Positions 33,995 to 46,676 of a stretch of 64,000 nucleotides of DNA are shown one piece after another. Source of the stretch: Humulus lupulus (lineage: Eukaryota > Streptophyta > Magnoliopsida > Rosales > Cannabaceae); assembly GCF_963169125.1 (NCBI RefSeq), contig NC_084798.1, positions 173,381,980 through 173,445,979 on the forward strand, written 5' to 3'. Made by a program: the position numbers and the translations under genes. A model generated the notes under the pieces. The model did no database searches. It was not told where the DNA came from and saw nothing but the letters and a program-made list of their open reading frames with translations. How positions within the stretch are numbered: the first letter of the stretch is position 1; every line of letters begins with the position of its first letter.

Positions 33995-36539
33995 TTATTG
34001 GTAGTACTTTTTAAGGTGTAGGGAATTCCACGTCTGTGGAACTATTTCTCCACTTAACTGAGCTAGCTTAAAGGTCTCTTCGTGCAGGATCTCCACGATC
34101 TGGTATGGTCCTTCCTAGTTCGACCCTAACACACCATCCTTGGAGTCTTTACTTGCCAAAATCACCCTTCGGAGAACCAAATCACTTAGTTTGAGTCTAT
34201 GTCCTTTTACCTTCGAGTTGAAGTAGCGAGTGATTTTCTTCTGATAATGGAAGAGTGCAATTGTGACGCTTTTTGTTTTTCCTTGATCAGATAAAGGGAT
34301 GCATTGAGCAGCTCATGGTTCTGATCTCGATCAAAGGTTTTCTGACTATGGGTCATCACCAGTGCCTCAATCAGGAGCATACCCTCGCTTCCAAAGGTCA
34401 GAGAAAAAGGGGTATGTCCCTTGGAGGTATGATGTGAGATTCATCTAATCACTTCTTTAAGCTCGCCTTTAAGGTCTTGTTTACGGCCTCGACCTGCCCA
34501 TTTTCTTGCAGGTATGCTACCAACGAAAAACTCTTGGTTATGTCGTATTTTTCACAAAAGTTTGTGAAGAGATCACTATCGAACTGAGTTCTATTGTCAG
34601 ACACAATCTTTTTTGGAGTCCAAATCAACATATGATATTTTTTATGACAAAATCCAGGACTCTCTTCGATGTGATAGTTGCCAGAGGTTCGGCCTCCACC
34701 CACTTCGTGAAGTAATCGATGGCGGCAACAGCATAACGAACTCCTCCCTTTCCTGTTGGCAAAGAACCAATCACGTAAATTCCCCATACTGCAAATGGCC
34801 ATGGGGATGAGATCATGGATAACTCAATGGGAGCTGCTCGGGAAATTATGGAGAAGTGTTGGCATTTGTCACATTTCTGTACGTACGAGATCGAGTCCTT
34901 TGTAGCGTGGGCCAAAAATAGCCCTGTCTCAGTACCTTCAGAGCCAGGGTCTTCCCCCTAGCATGGTCTCCGCAAAAGCCTTCGTGTATTTCTTGCAAGA
35001 TAGTCTCCGCTTCCTTAGGCACAACACACCGTAGGAGGGGTAGTGAATGCCCTCATCGATATAGAGTCCCTTCAGCCATAACATATCGCGGAGCTTGATA
35101 TAGCAACTTTCTTGCGCCATTTTGATTATTAGGTAACTTTCGGGTTGTGAGGTACTCCACTATGGGGGTCATCCAAGTCAGTTTTATGTCAACGCCGATA
35201 TAGAGTCCCTTCAACCATAGCATATCGTGGAGCTTGATATAGCAACTTTCTTGCGCCCTTTCGATCGTTAGGTAACTTTTTGATTTTGAGGTACTCCACT
35301 ATGGGGGTCATCCATGTCAGTTTTATGTTAATCATTCTGACCTCAACCATTTCTGCTATTATGCTCGGTTTTTCCAAAAACTCCACTGGAACTATGTTCA
35401 GTGTATCTGGCTCTTTGGTGGTAGCAAGTCGAGGCAAAGCATCAACATTTGAATTATGCTCGCGGGGTACTTGTTCAACGGAGCTAAACTCAAATTTGGA
35501 CAACTCGCCTTTAACCTTGGGTAAGCAGGCCCCCATCTTGATACCTCGAGCTTGGTATTCTCCCAATATCTGGCTGACTATGAGCTAGGAATCACTATAA
35601 CATTGGATCGCCTTTGCCTTTAACTCTTTCGCCACCCTTAGCCTCGCCAATAAGGCCTGATACTCAGCTTCATTTTTGGAAGATTCGAATCCAAACTCGA
35701 GAGCTGTATGGAATCGATGCCCTTCAGGTAAGATTAAAATTATCCCAACTCCCGATTCGTTTTCATTAGAGGATCCATCAACGAAGATTTTCCATGATTC
35801 CTACACTAGTTCTCTCATCAGCTTGTCTTGAGAACCTGTGCACTCTGCCATGAAGTTAGTGAGGCTTGACTCTTGATTGTTGTGTGTGACGTATATAATA
35901 TCTCGAACTGGCTGAGTTCGATGACCCACTTTAGTAGATGTCCTGACGTTTCAGGTTTTTTTTGCAAAACCCGTCTTAAATGTTGGTCGGTTAAGACGTG
36001 GATAGTGTGGGACTGAAAGTATGGTCTGAGCTTCCTTGAAGCAAAAATAAGATAGAACGTGAGCTTTTCTATTAATGGATATCGGGATTCAGCTCAAAGA
36101 AGTCTCTTACTTACATAATACACTAGTTTCTGTACCCGATTTTCCTCTCGAACTAAAATAGCGCTGATCACATTTTCTATCATAACCAGATAGAAAAACA
36201 AGCATTCTCCAGATGTTGGTTTCGATAGTACAGGGGGTTCAGCCAGGTGAGATTTCAGGTTGTGAAATGTATGTTCACATTCTTCGGTCCACTCAAACTT
36301 CTTGTTTGCTCTGAGTAAGTTGTAAAATGGAAGACACTTGTCAGTGGATTTTGCAACGAAGCGGTTTAGGGCTGCCACCTTTCCAGTTAAACTTTGTACT
36401 TCCTTGCGCGACCTAGGCGAAGGCATTTCTAAAAAAGATATGATTTTCTCTAGATTTTCCTTTATCCCATTGTGTTGACTATAAACCCCAGAAACTTTCC
36501 CGACGAAACTCCGAAAGTGCACTTCTGAGGATTTAACTT
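33995..36539 (-). pseudogene. pol: B/E pol, C-terminal two thirds (RT end, RNase H, second RNase H, integrase)
   Basis: Read on the minus strand, the piece starts in RT at a K-L-N-P-Q-K-C motif (36539) and continues through the RT/RNase H connection (RSRKEVQSLTGKVAALNRF). RNase H follows, then the second RNase H (NEAEYQALLARL). Integrase has CDKCQ, AIDYFTKW and VSDNRTQFDS, where Arg replaces the usual Gly. It ends LKKYYQ with TAA at 33995. Many stops and frameshifts and a 137-bp tandem duplication (35061-35330) show long decay. The N-terminal part of the same pol is at 56781-58019. Confidence 0.85.
35061..35330. repeat. 137-bp tandem duplication inside B/E pol
   Basis: The segment beginning ATAGAGTCCC at 35061 repeats at 35198 with roughly 90% identity. 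It lies in the linker between the second RNase H and integrase and is absent from A and C. Confidence 0.85.
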
Positions 36540-37290
36540 TGTACGCCCTAAATATCCACGGGCTATTAGCGAGCTGAGAAATGACATAATTATATCAGCC
36601 ACGCGGATGCCACGTACCCGGAGCTGCTGTTACCAGGTCCTACCTCTTTAGCTCGAGGTAACAAAAGGCTTAATGAGATTACTAAGAAGTCGGGTCAGGA
36701 GTATGGGCACCACGAGCTGAGAGTACATCAAGCTCAAGGTGCGAGCTTGAGTTGGCACCTCTGACCCCTTGTAAAGTCAACCACGCAATGTAAACGTGCA
36801 TATATCAGACATCACGTGTCTAATCCATCCCTGAATTCTCGGACACGCAGCATAAACGTGCGTGTTCAGGCGCCCACGACTGGGTTGGGCCATGCGGCCC
36901 ATTATCCCCCTTACCTATTGATTAGACCATACTTCATTGTCAGGTTTTAGGAATCAATCATGAATGTCACAGAAGTGACATGATGGGTAAGAAGGTCACG
37001 GGATGACCCCCCTTGCCAACCTCTAGGTGCCCTCTCCCTATAAATATGGAGACCCTGGGAGTTGCAAAGGGTTGGATTCTATTTTGTAAAGAAATACCCT
37101 GTAAAGAATATCAGAAAGATAGCAATAATATTGGCTGGTGGACTAGAAGGATTTTAACCTTTGAACCACCTAAAAACGTAGTCGTGTTATCATGTTACAT
37201 TGAGATCATTCATCTATTAAGGATCATTATTTAGCACTAATCCCACTCTTTATTCTATTAATTATCTGTTGACAAAGAACCGCGTCAACA
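36540..37290 (+). repeat. Element C 5' LTR
   Basis: 751 bp from TGTACGCCC to CGCGTCAACA. The left edge is set by the end of B/E RT coding sequence and the TG; the right edge by the primer-site-like sequence shared with D. There is no second copy in the window for comparison. Confidence 0.8.
37039..37046 (+). promoter_or_regulatory. TATA box of the C 5' LTR
   Basis: TATAAATA about 245 bp before the LTR end, similar in position to the box in D. Confidence 0.65.
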
Positions 37291-37312
37291 GTTTGGTGCT
37301 TTCATTGAGAGC
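37291..37312 (+). other. Primer-binding site of element C
   Basis: TTTGGTGCTTTCATTGAGAG directly follows the LTR, and the same sequence is present in D at 47330. The TGGTGC start fits pairing with a tRNA CCA end. I did not identify the tRNA. Confidence 0.6.
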
Positions 37313-37345
37313 CGGTCAGATTGGTGCTATCGCAAATACCCAACC

Positions 37346-40259
37346 ATGGTGGTCACTCGCTCAAGACATGGTAACGAGGCGGACCAACGTGATGGGCAGG
37401 AGGCCCATCATGCCGCCATGTCTGATGATCAGAACCCTGAGGTTCAGCAGTGGCAGGGAAAGAAACCAATAGGCCAAGACGACACTGGAAGTTTGGCTCC
37501 CCGGCCGCCCAATCCGAACCCAGATTTTTACACGGCAGTGGAAATGGAAAATGCACAGCTGAGAAGTCAACTGGCGAAAGCTAACCAGCAGATTCAAGAG
37601 GTTTTGGCCCGATTACCCCCTCTTACAACTGACGCTAACGTCGGAAAGAGGCAAGGCGAGACTTATAAGTCTCGCTGGGGTAATCGGTCCAGGCTCGGTC
37701 AGTCGGTCCGACCCCCAACATCAAATTCCACTCCCACATTGCACCACTGGGAAACCACTTTTGAGGAACTACCTAGGGCCGAGCAACAATACAGCCGATC
37801 AGTCCGGACCTCAACTCCCAGCTCACTTCCGCCCTCGAACGCACCCAGGAGGGCTCGAGGAAACTCGCGAAGGAGATCCGGGGAGGGCTCACAGCGACAG
37901 CCCGCCCTAGCCAGCCATCCTGCGCCCTTCTCAGACCACCGAGCACAGGACGCGGATGATGGTAGGGCGGAGCGGCCCCGACCTAACCTAATCCGCCCTG
38001 ACGGGACTAGGATCGCATCTCCGGTTAAGCATCCTCCTTCACCAATAAGATACCCGTCTCCTCCCCACCCAGTCCGAGACATTCCGGCTCATGGGAGCAG
38101 CAGGAGAAATCCTCCTTCTGCCGGGCCTTCCCATCGTAGCCGGGCGCCTAGAGAGGTCCCAGATCCTCGTCCTCAGCGGTGGGGCCCCGAGTTTCTCAAA
38201 TGGAAGCTATTGGATTGGAAGCTGTCGAAGTGATCTATCTGGCGGAGACCTGCGCCAGCGCTTGAGCTCAGCGCGAAGTCCTCAGGTTGCCCCTAGAGAC
38301 GACCTTCGAGATCGCCTAAACTCTCGAAGAGGAGACCCAATTGAAAACGGCAACCGCGCTCGCCAAAGGGAAGACCTATCTGAAGTACATGACAGCGGGA
38401 ACGTCCCATACAACCTATCTTAAGATAGGAGGGACAATAACCCGCCAAATGCGTACAATGGATCCAGAGATATTGAACAGCCCCAGAACAACCAAGGAAG
38501 TCAAGACAAAACCCTTGAGCGTCTAGCTCAGATGGAGGAGCTGATGAGGAAGCTCCTATCAGAAAAAGAAAAAGATGAATATGATTCAGGGGACGAACTT
38601 GATCTCTTCGTTCCCAACATAGCAGCAACGGCATACCCACCTGGTTTCCGTATGCTGCACTTATCCAAATTCAACGGAGACGGGGATCCGTCAGATCATC
38701 TGGGTATGTTCAATACCCTTGATGATGGCCCACAACATTGGTCCCGAGCTGAGGTGTCTAATATTTCCTTCCACCTTGACTGGGCCAGCCAGACAATGGT
38801 TCAAACAGAGTAAGAAGCAGTCAATTAGCTCGTGGAAAGATTTCTCTACTGACTTCAAGAGAGCATTCCAAGCTTCCCAAGCTTCTCGTGTCAAGGCCGA
38901 TACCCTAGCTAACGTAAGGCAGGAACCTGATGAGCCTCTGAAGGCTTACCTGAGCAGATTCGCGAACGTCGCTGCTCGGGCCAGAGACGCAGATGACAGC
39001 TCCAAGCTCATGGCTTTGAGAATTGGGATCCTCGTCGGTTGAGGACTCTGGGAAGAGATACCGTAAATGAATTCCTAAATAGGGTCCAGGGATGGATCAA
39101 CCTGGAGGAGGCACGAGCCTCAGCCGCGGGAACCAATCAGGCCCCTGAACAGCCCGCTGGAGTGGGAACGGAGGTCGTGGCAGCGACCCAGACCGTTACA
39201 CAGAATGACCAGTTTGGTGGAGGCAAGAGAAAGGGGGGCAGCGAGGGAAACCAGCACGGCCCAAAGAAGAACAAGTCCGTAGAAAAATTTAAGCCGGTCT
39301 ACGCGACTTATACCAAGCTCACCCACTCTAGGGAGAACATCTTCCTAGCCAATTCTGTTTGCCTCCCCTGGAAGAAGCCCGAACCGTTAAAGCACCAGAA
39401 GAGTAAGTGAGACCCTTCCAAGTTTTGTCAGTTCCACAACGACATTGGCCACAATACGGATGATTGTAGACACCTGAAGGGTGAGATCAAAACTATCATC
39501 AGAGCCAGACCCTTGGCTCAGTATGCGCGAAATAGAGTTCCCGCAGGCCATCCAGCTCCAGAAGTCCCGGTCAGTCAGCCCGGGTCTCGGGTAGATCAGG
39601 ACGTCCCTCCTCCCATGATAGGAGGAGAGATCTCCACGATCTCTGGAGGTCTCCATCTGGCTGGCACCAGTAGAGGTGCCCAAAAAAGATACGTCAACGA
39701 ACTTAAGGCTCATAATGGAGTGGAGTTCGTCCCTGAGCAGCATCTACCAAAGCAGCAACGATTGGAGAGGCAACCAATCAGATTTACTGAAGAAGATGTC
39801 AGCCATATCCAGTTCCCTCATAACAACCCTCTTGTCATAGCCGTGCAGCTTGCTAATCGAAGGGTTAGGAGAGTGCTGGTCGATAATAGGAGCTCGGTAA
39901 ACCTACTATTCCGGTCCACGCTGGAAAAGATGGGTTTATCTGTCACCGAGCTGAAAGCCACCTCCATGATGCTTTACGGATTCTCTGGAGAAGGATCAGC
40001 GACAATAGGAATGATCGAACTGCTGATCACCTTGGGAGAGGGACCTCGGACAGTCTCGAAACTCCTCGAATTTGTGGTCATCGATTGTCCCGCCGCATAC
40101 AATGCCATTTTGGGTCGACCTACACTAATAGCGTTTGAATTCGTTACCTCCATCTGCCACCTCATGCTAAAATTCCCCTCTTCCACGGGGATATGCACGG
40201 TCCGTGGTGATCAACTTGCTGCCAGGGAATGCTACAGCATTTCTATGAAGGGAAAATAA
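37346..40259 (+). pseudogene. gag-pro: Element C gag and protease, broken
   Basis: ATG 37346 opens with MVVTRSRHGNE, also found in D. The first frame ends at 38231-38233. The gag core (FNGDGDPSDHLGMFNTL, then WFKQSKKQSISSWKDF) is split by a shift near 38715. TGA occurs at 39040-39042 and 39409-39411. The knuckle-like FCQFHNDIGHNTDDC follows near 39422. The protease site reads VDNRSS near 39882 in place of VDTGSS, so catalysis is lost. The frame stops in TAA at 40257-40259 just after the GDQ-ARECYS motif, where D and E also stop. Confidence 0.85.
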
Positions 40260-43200
40260 AAACCCGGGCAGTTAACGATGACTGTCCAAGGTGGAAATGA
40301 GGAATCTCAGAAACTCGTGCCTAGTCCTGAGATTGAAAAACCTCAGAGCGCCGAAGGGGATGATATCGACCCCATAATAGGCGAGGATAAATCCTAGCTC
40401 CAAGCTATCGAAGAGCTCGAGGAGGTAAATATCGATCCACAGAATCCTTCGCGGATGATAAAGCTTGGGAAAAATCTATGTGGCGAGAGGAAGGCGGAGC
40501 AGATTAAGTTCCTGCAGGAGAACCTGGATGTGTTCGCATGGTCTCATGAGGACATGGTGGGGATCAGTCCGAGCGTCATCATGCACACCCTCCATTTGGA
40601 CAAAAGCGTGCCTGTGAAATCCCAGAAACAGAGGCGCCTAGGAACAACCCGAACTGAAGCCCTAGAAGAGGATGTAGCCCGGCTATTAAAGTGTGGCTTT
40701 ATCCGTGAAGCTAAGTTCCCGGTCTGGGTCGCCAATCCTGTGTTGGTCCCAAATCCCAACGGGAAATGGCAGACCTGCATCGACTTCTCCGATCTGAACA
40801 AAGCTTGCCCCAAAGACTGCTTCCCCTTACCGAGGATCGACCAATTAGTGGACGCCACGGCGGGGCACGAGCTAATGTCCTTTATGGATGCATATTCGGG
40901 CTATAATCAGATAACCATGAATCTAGTGGACTAGGAGCACACTAGCTTTATGACCCCAACTAACGTTTATTGTTACAAAATCATGCCATTCGAGCTGAAG
41001 AATGCCGAGGCTACATACTAGAGGTTGGTAAACAGGATGTTTGCCAACGAAATCGGGAAGAACATGGAAGTGTACGTTGACGACATGCTGGTCAAGTCAA
41101 AAACTGTCGATAACCATGTTTCCGACCTGGAGGAATGCTTTAAGATACTGACAGAATACGGCATGAGGCTTAACACGCAGAAGTGCACTTTCGGGGTCAG
41201 ACCAGGGAAATTCCTGGGTTTCATCGTCAATACCCGAGGAATCGAAGAAAACCCCGATAAGGTCAGGTCGTTGCTCAAGCTGCCCTCACCTCAGTCACGA
41301 AAGGACGTTCAAGGCCTGATAGGAAGGGTGGCGGCCCTTAATCAGTTTGTTTCTAAATCTACCGACAAGTGTCTGCCATTCTACAACCTGCTCTGGGGAA
41401 TAAGAAGTTCGAATGGACTGAGGAGTGCGAACGTGCCTTCCTCGACCTGAAAGCACATTTATCCGAGCCACCCGTATTGTCCAAACCAATAGCAGGAGAG
41501 CCTCTTTTCCTTTACCTAGCTATCACGGAAGATGCAGCTAGTGCCGTATTGGTCCGAGAAGAAGACCGGTCTCAGAAGCCAGTCTATTACATCAGTAAGA
41601 GGCTTCTCGGAGCTGAGTCCCGGTATCCATTGATTGAAAAGATGGCTTTCTGTCTCATTACGGCCTCCCAAAAGCTCAGGCCGTATTTCCAATCCCACTC
41701 AATACATGTCATAACTGATCAACCTTTAAGGCAGGTTTTGCAAAAACCTGAAGCATCGGAACGTCTGTTGAAGTGGGTTATTGAGCTCAGCCAGTTCAAG
41801 ATATTGTACACTCCGCGAACTACAATAAAAAGCCAGGCCCTGGCTGATTTTGTGGCAGAATGCACAGGGTTCCGAGAAGATCCTGTAGAAGGTTTGCCCC
41901 AGGCCTCCTTAGTCCAGGCCTCTTGGAAGGTCTTCGTAGATGGCTCATATAACGAGAATGGCTCCGGGGCTGGAATCATTTTGATATCCCCAGAAGGACG
42001 TAGATTCCACTCGGCGTTGAGATTCGGATTCAAGGCATCCAACAACGAGGCTGAATACGAGGCTTTACTGGCCAGGCTAAGGGTGGCCCAGGAGCTGAAG
42101 GCCAGCTCCATTCAGTGTTATAGCGATTCCCAGCTCGTGGTAAACCAGGTGTTAGGTGAATACCAAGCACGGGGAACCAAGATGGCTGCTTACCTGGCCA
42201 AGGTAAAAGACGAGCTATCTGCATTTGAACGGGGCTCAATCGAGCAGAAAACTCGGGAGCAGAATGCCAACGTAGATGCCCTCGCAAAGCTCACTACCTC
42301 CGAGGAGACGGAGACTTTGGGGTTAGTACTGGTAGAGTTCTTGGAGAAACCAAGCATAGAAGAAGTCGGGGCGGAGGTCGAGATGATCGATGCCAGACCG
42401 ACCTGAATGACCCTCATCCTCGAATATCTCACAGCAGGAAAGTTACTTGAAGAGCGTAATGACGGAAGGCGGGTACTTTACCAGGCTCCAAGGTATACAG
42501 TGGTAGATGGGATACTATACCGGCGTGGACACTCTCTACCCCTCCTACGATGTGTTCTGCCAGGCGAAGCGAAGACCATTTTGCAGGAAGTGCACGAGGG
42601 CTTTTGCGGAGATCACATTGGGGGGCAAAGCTTGGCCCTGAAGATCTTAAGGCAAGGATACTACTGGCCCACTCTGTCAAAGGACTCGATCTCTTACGTC
42701 AAAAAATGTGACAAGTGCCAGCGGTTCGCCGTAGTTGCCTGAGCTCCCCCAGTCTAGCTGAAGATTATCTCGTCCCCGTGGCCATTCGCGGTCTGGGGAA
42801 TCAACTTGGTTGGCACCCTCCCTACTGGAAAGGGAGGAGTCCGTTATGTGGTGGTGGCTATCGACTACTTCACCAAGTGGGCAGAAGCAGAACCCCTGGC
42901 AACAATCACTTCAAAGAGAGTCCTCGACTTTGTGGTCAAAAGCATTATCTGCCGATTCGGGTTGCCAAAGGAGATCGTATCAGACAATGGAACACAGTTC
43001 GACAGCGACCTCTTCACCGAATTCTGTGAGAGGCACGGCATTGTAAAAAGCTTTTCCTCCGTGGCCTATCCCCAGGCGAATGGGCAGGTCGAGGCCGTCA
43101 ATAAAATGCTTAAGGCAAGCCTTAAGAAAAGACTTGATGAAGCCAAGGGAGTTTGGACAGAACAGCTCCCCCAGGTGTTGTGGGCATACCGGACCTCACA

Positions 43201-43639
43201 TCAAACGCTGACAGGTTATAGTCCTTTCTCCCTAGCTTTCGGGAGTGAGGTAGTCCTTCCTGTCGAAGTAAAGGTAGCCTCGCATAGAGTCCAGGCATAT
43301 GACCAAGATCGCAATCACGAATTGCTCTGCGCATCCCTCGACCTGGCTGATGAAAGACGAGAAGATTCACAGCTACAGCTCGCGCATTATCAACAAAAGA
43401 TCACTCGTTATTTCAACTCAAAGGTCAGAAAATGTGCCTTTAGCATTGGCGACCTGGTCCTCAGAAGAGTCTTCTTAGCCAGTAAAGATCCCAAAGACGG
43501 AGTATTGGGATCGAACTGGGAAGGGCCATACCAAATAACCGAGGTCATAAAGGAAGGAACCTACAAGTTAGCTCGGCTTAATGGAGAAGCAGTCCCACGA
43601 ACTTGGAATGCCATCCATTTGAAGAAATATTATCAGTGA
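40260..43639 (+). pseudogene. pol: Element C pol: RT, RNase H, second RNase H, integrase, broken
   Basis: An in-frame ATG lies within eight codons after the preceding TAA. RT carries WQTCIDF, MDAYSGYNQ and the catalytic YVDD (near 41074), with stops at 40395-40397, 40932-40934 and 41019-41021. A frameshift near 41395 precedes the RNase H region. The second RNase H starts at FVDGSYNE near 41935. TGA 42404-42406 and TGA 42740-42742 interrupt the linker and integrase finger (CDKCQRF). The DDE core (VAIDYF, VSDNGTQF, GQVEAVNK) and the C-terminus ending LKKYYQ are intact from 42806 to 43639. All domains are present but several lesions kill the copy. Confidence 0.9.
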
Positions 43640-43767
43640 TACCTTTGTAAGGCTTAGTCAGAGGCCATCTTTTGTTTATTAAGTAATGAGATAATTAAAT
43701 CTTTTTTCATTATTCTGTATATTTGTGGGTGTAATGTCATGTAACCACGAAAGACCCTTTCCTAATT

Positions 43768-43783
43768 ACTTGGGGGGCATATG
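43768..43783 (+). other. Internal polypurine-tract-like motif, element C
   Basis: ACTTGGGGGGCATATG, about 130 bp after the pol stop. Confidence 0.65.
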
Positions 43784-44345
43784 TCCTGGATATAACCAGA
43801 TCATCCAAAAGACTTAGAAGTTAATTCAAATCGATTGATCGATGTTTTTCTTAAAAAACACGAGATATCGATAAAGGATTAACACGAAGTAAGTTGTATC
43901 CTGGATTCAACCAGGTCCTAAAAAACTTAGAAGTTAATTCAAATTGATTGATCGATGTTTTTCTTAAAAAACACGAGATATTAATAAAGGATTAACGCGA
44001 ACTAAGTTTTCAAATTAACGTCCTAGATTCAACCAGGTCCTAAAAAACTTAGGAGTTAATTCAAATTGATTGATCGATGTTTTTCTTAAAAAAAAACACG
44101 AGATATTAATAAAGGATTAACGCGAACTAAGTTTTCAAGTTAACGTCCTGGATGTAACCAGGTCCTAAAACTTAGAAGTAAGTTCAAATTGATTGATCGA
44201 TGTTTTTCCTAGAGCACGAGATATCAATAAAAAATTAACGCGAACTAAGTTTTTAAATTAATGTCCTGGATGCAACCAGGACTTGTCTTAGAAGTTGGTT
44301 CAAGATTGATTAGCATGTTTTTTCCTAGAAAAGCATAAGATGTCA
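43784..44345. repeat. Tandem repeat of about 120 bp in element C
   Basis: Five units start at 43784, 43899, 44021, 44146 and 44264, each opening with TCCTGGAT-like sequence then an AACCAGG motif and carrying GATTGATCGATGTTTTT. Related shorter units occur at the same place in D (51680-51960). Confidence 0.85.
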
Positions 44346-44546
44346 ATCACAACACCAACAAAAAACTAAGATTATTACCAAATGCATAGAGGAGAAACAA
44401 GATAGAGGCAAAAATATGTAAATCAATTAAGATAAAGGTGAAGAAATCAATTGTCTCAAGGTCAGAAAACCTCATAATATTAAGTTACAAAAAAAAATGT
44501 GTAGAGGATAAAAAGAAAAAGAAAAGTCCTATGCCCCGCCAGGCCG

Positions 44547-46676
44547 CTAAGATGAGGTCGCCCCCTCACCATCCTGCTCGGTGGCCGTGGAAGTCTCCCC
44601 GGTCTTGGAGGGCGCCTCTTGTTGAAGGCGAGCCTTGAACTTCTCCAAGAAGGACTCCCACGCGTCCGGCTCCAGAAAGGAGAAGTCACCTTCCAGGTTG
44701 AAGACCCAGCAGTGGTACAACATATCCTCAATGGAGGAGCTGGAAGCCGCCCTCTCCACCGCCAGGGCAGCCTTGGCCTTTTCGGCCTCAACCTTCGCGG
44801 CATCTAGTGCAGTCCGAGCAGCCTTGGCCTCCTTGAGCTCAATCTTCGCAGCGGCTAGGGCAGCCTTGGTGGCATCAACCTCCTGCAGCTTGGTCCGGGA
44901 TGCCTCCAGCTCGGCCTGGGCGACCCTCTCATTTTCTCGAGCAATTACCAGGGCCGCCTTGGCGTCCCTTTCCTATTGTTGAGCCATCGCGAGAGCGACC
45001 TGAGCAGCCTGGTGCTCGCCCTTGATCTCCTCGATCCTGGCCCGGGACCGAGATATGCTCCGGTGTAGAGCCAGAGCCCCCTGCAAGACCAAAATATAAT
45101 AAGGCAAGTACCTTAGGAAAAGTAATAATACAAACAAACAGGGAGTATCAGTGGCAAGGCCAACTTACCGTGAGGGTCATCCCCAATGAAGACTCCATCA
45201 TATTCTCGGGACTCCTTGTATCGATCTCCCACAGATCCCTCGAGCTGGCATTGTAATAGTGGTCCACCATGTAGGTCACGGTCTCATAGACCGTCCCCTT
45301 GAAGACATCGGGGATTTTCTCCAAGGCCCGGGGATTGACCGAGACGCGCACCTCGGGGGTCGTAGTTGATAAAGTCCCAGTGGGCACCTCCGGTTCCCGA
45401 ATCGAGACGGGAGCTCGCGGAGGAGGCGGGGGCATCTTCTCCCTTGCAGGAGGGGGCGGAGGCACTTTCTCCTGGGCAGCCGGGGCTTGATTTTTCCCCT
45501 TTGCAGGAGACTTGGAGGTAGTCTCGATGGCTTTCTTCGCCATCCGAAGCCTCTTCACCATGGGCCTGGAAGCCCCGGAGGAAGGGTTCCCTCCAGGGAA
45601 CATGGCTCGCAAATCCTTGTTCCCAGGGTGAGACATCTCCTTTGTCGAAACAAAGACAACAAAGCATTAATATACATGTAAAAATATTTTTGCAAATCAA
45701 CAAAAGAAAAGAAAGAAGGTCTCAAGTATGTATTGAAAGGGGTCCTACCCTCCGAGCTAGAGGAGGAATCTATGGTCACGACCTCCGGCCCCGGAGCTTC
45801 AGCATGGGAGTCTAAGACAACGACTTCGCAAGCTAGAAGAGGCTCTGGGTCCGGATCTGCCTCGGGACTGGACTCTTCTACATACTACCTAAGACTCGGA
45901 GCTACTACACCCTCCAGGAGGGAGGGCCACGACCTAAGATTGGTCCCATACTCCTCAAAGAAGGCCGACCTAAAGTCTAGGGTGTTGTCTACTACTATCG
46001 TTCCGCTAGGGCGACCCATTTCGTGACGCAACACGAGCTGGTCAACACATTGGAGTAAAGTGATGTTACGATCTGGGTATGTTCGGTGGCGGTGAACGAT
46101 TTGGCCGGGATTAAACCTAGCAAGCCTTAAGTCTGCAGTGGCCCTATCTAAATTCCTAAATAAATAAGGATTACCTTGGCCGGAGGGGCCGGCTGCTGCC
46201 CCAGACTGGGCCCTCTCCACATTTACTTCTTGGGCGACCTCCAGAGCCCATTTCTGCCGCACGAGGGGCACCTCGTCCTCCTCGTCCTCATCCTCACCCG
46301 CGGCCTCCTCCTCGGGGATGGGCGCCATCTCACGAGTAGCGGGGATGATCCACGGTCTCCTCAAGGCCAGAGTCTGGCCCAGAGAAATTAACTTACACGC
46401 CAGCATCGTCTCGTCGGAAACGAGTTGGTGATAATCCTTTTCACTTGGGGGGAGCCTCGCCAAGGTCTCATATTGACCCCCAAGGGTCACTGACTTGGCC
46501 GTCCTCGCGAAAATGGTTGCATGGTTGTTTCTAAGTTAAAAACGAATAAAAGAAGCTAGTCAGCAATCAACTTACGAGCTGAGAGTAGAAGGTACTTACG
46601 AGGACGGTTGAAGTAATGGTGTTTGCAGTTGCAAAACCCCTTGGACATAAAAAACTGGTCCTTAAAGTCGTTGGGG
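44547..46676 (-). pseudogene. Antisense ORF of element C, 5'-truncated, broken
   Basis: On the minus strand the copy begins at the deletion edge 46676 and can be followed through three introns. The first has donor GTAAGT at about 46593 with an acceptor that now reads GCAA. The second has donor GTAGGA near 45751, with an unclear acceptor near 45640. The third is 45168-45081 (GTAAGT to TTGCAG), phase 0. The last exon is a coiled coil rich in A, K and E, broken by TAG near 44973, ending at 44547. An earlier in-frame TAG at 45885-45887 is shared with D. Exon 3 has Pro-rich runs and the K-I-P-D-V-F-K-G-T-V-Y-E motif common to B, C and D. Function unknown. Confidence 0.72.

Larger units (their letters stand above)
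43640..44546. other. Element C spacer between pol and antisense ORF
   Basis: No gene. It contains the internal polypurine-like motif at 43768 and five diverged tandem units from 43784. Confidence 0.75.
36540..46676 (+). mobile_element. Element C: Tat-lineage Ty3/gypsy retrotransposon, 3'-truncated
   Basis: It begins with an LTR at 36540 inserted in B/E RT and contains gag, protease, RT, both RNase H domains, integrase and part of the antisense ORF. It stops inside the 5' part of the antisense ORF at 46676, where truncated D begins. No 3' LTR is present. Confidence 0.88.
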
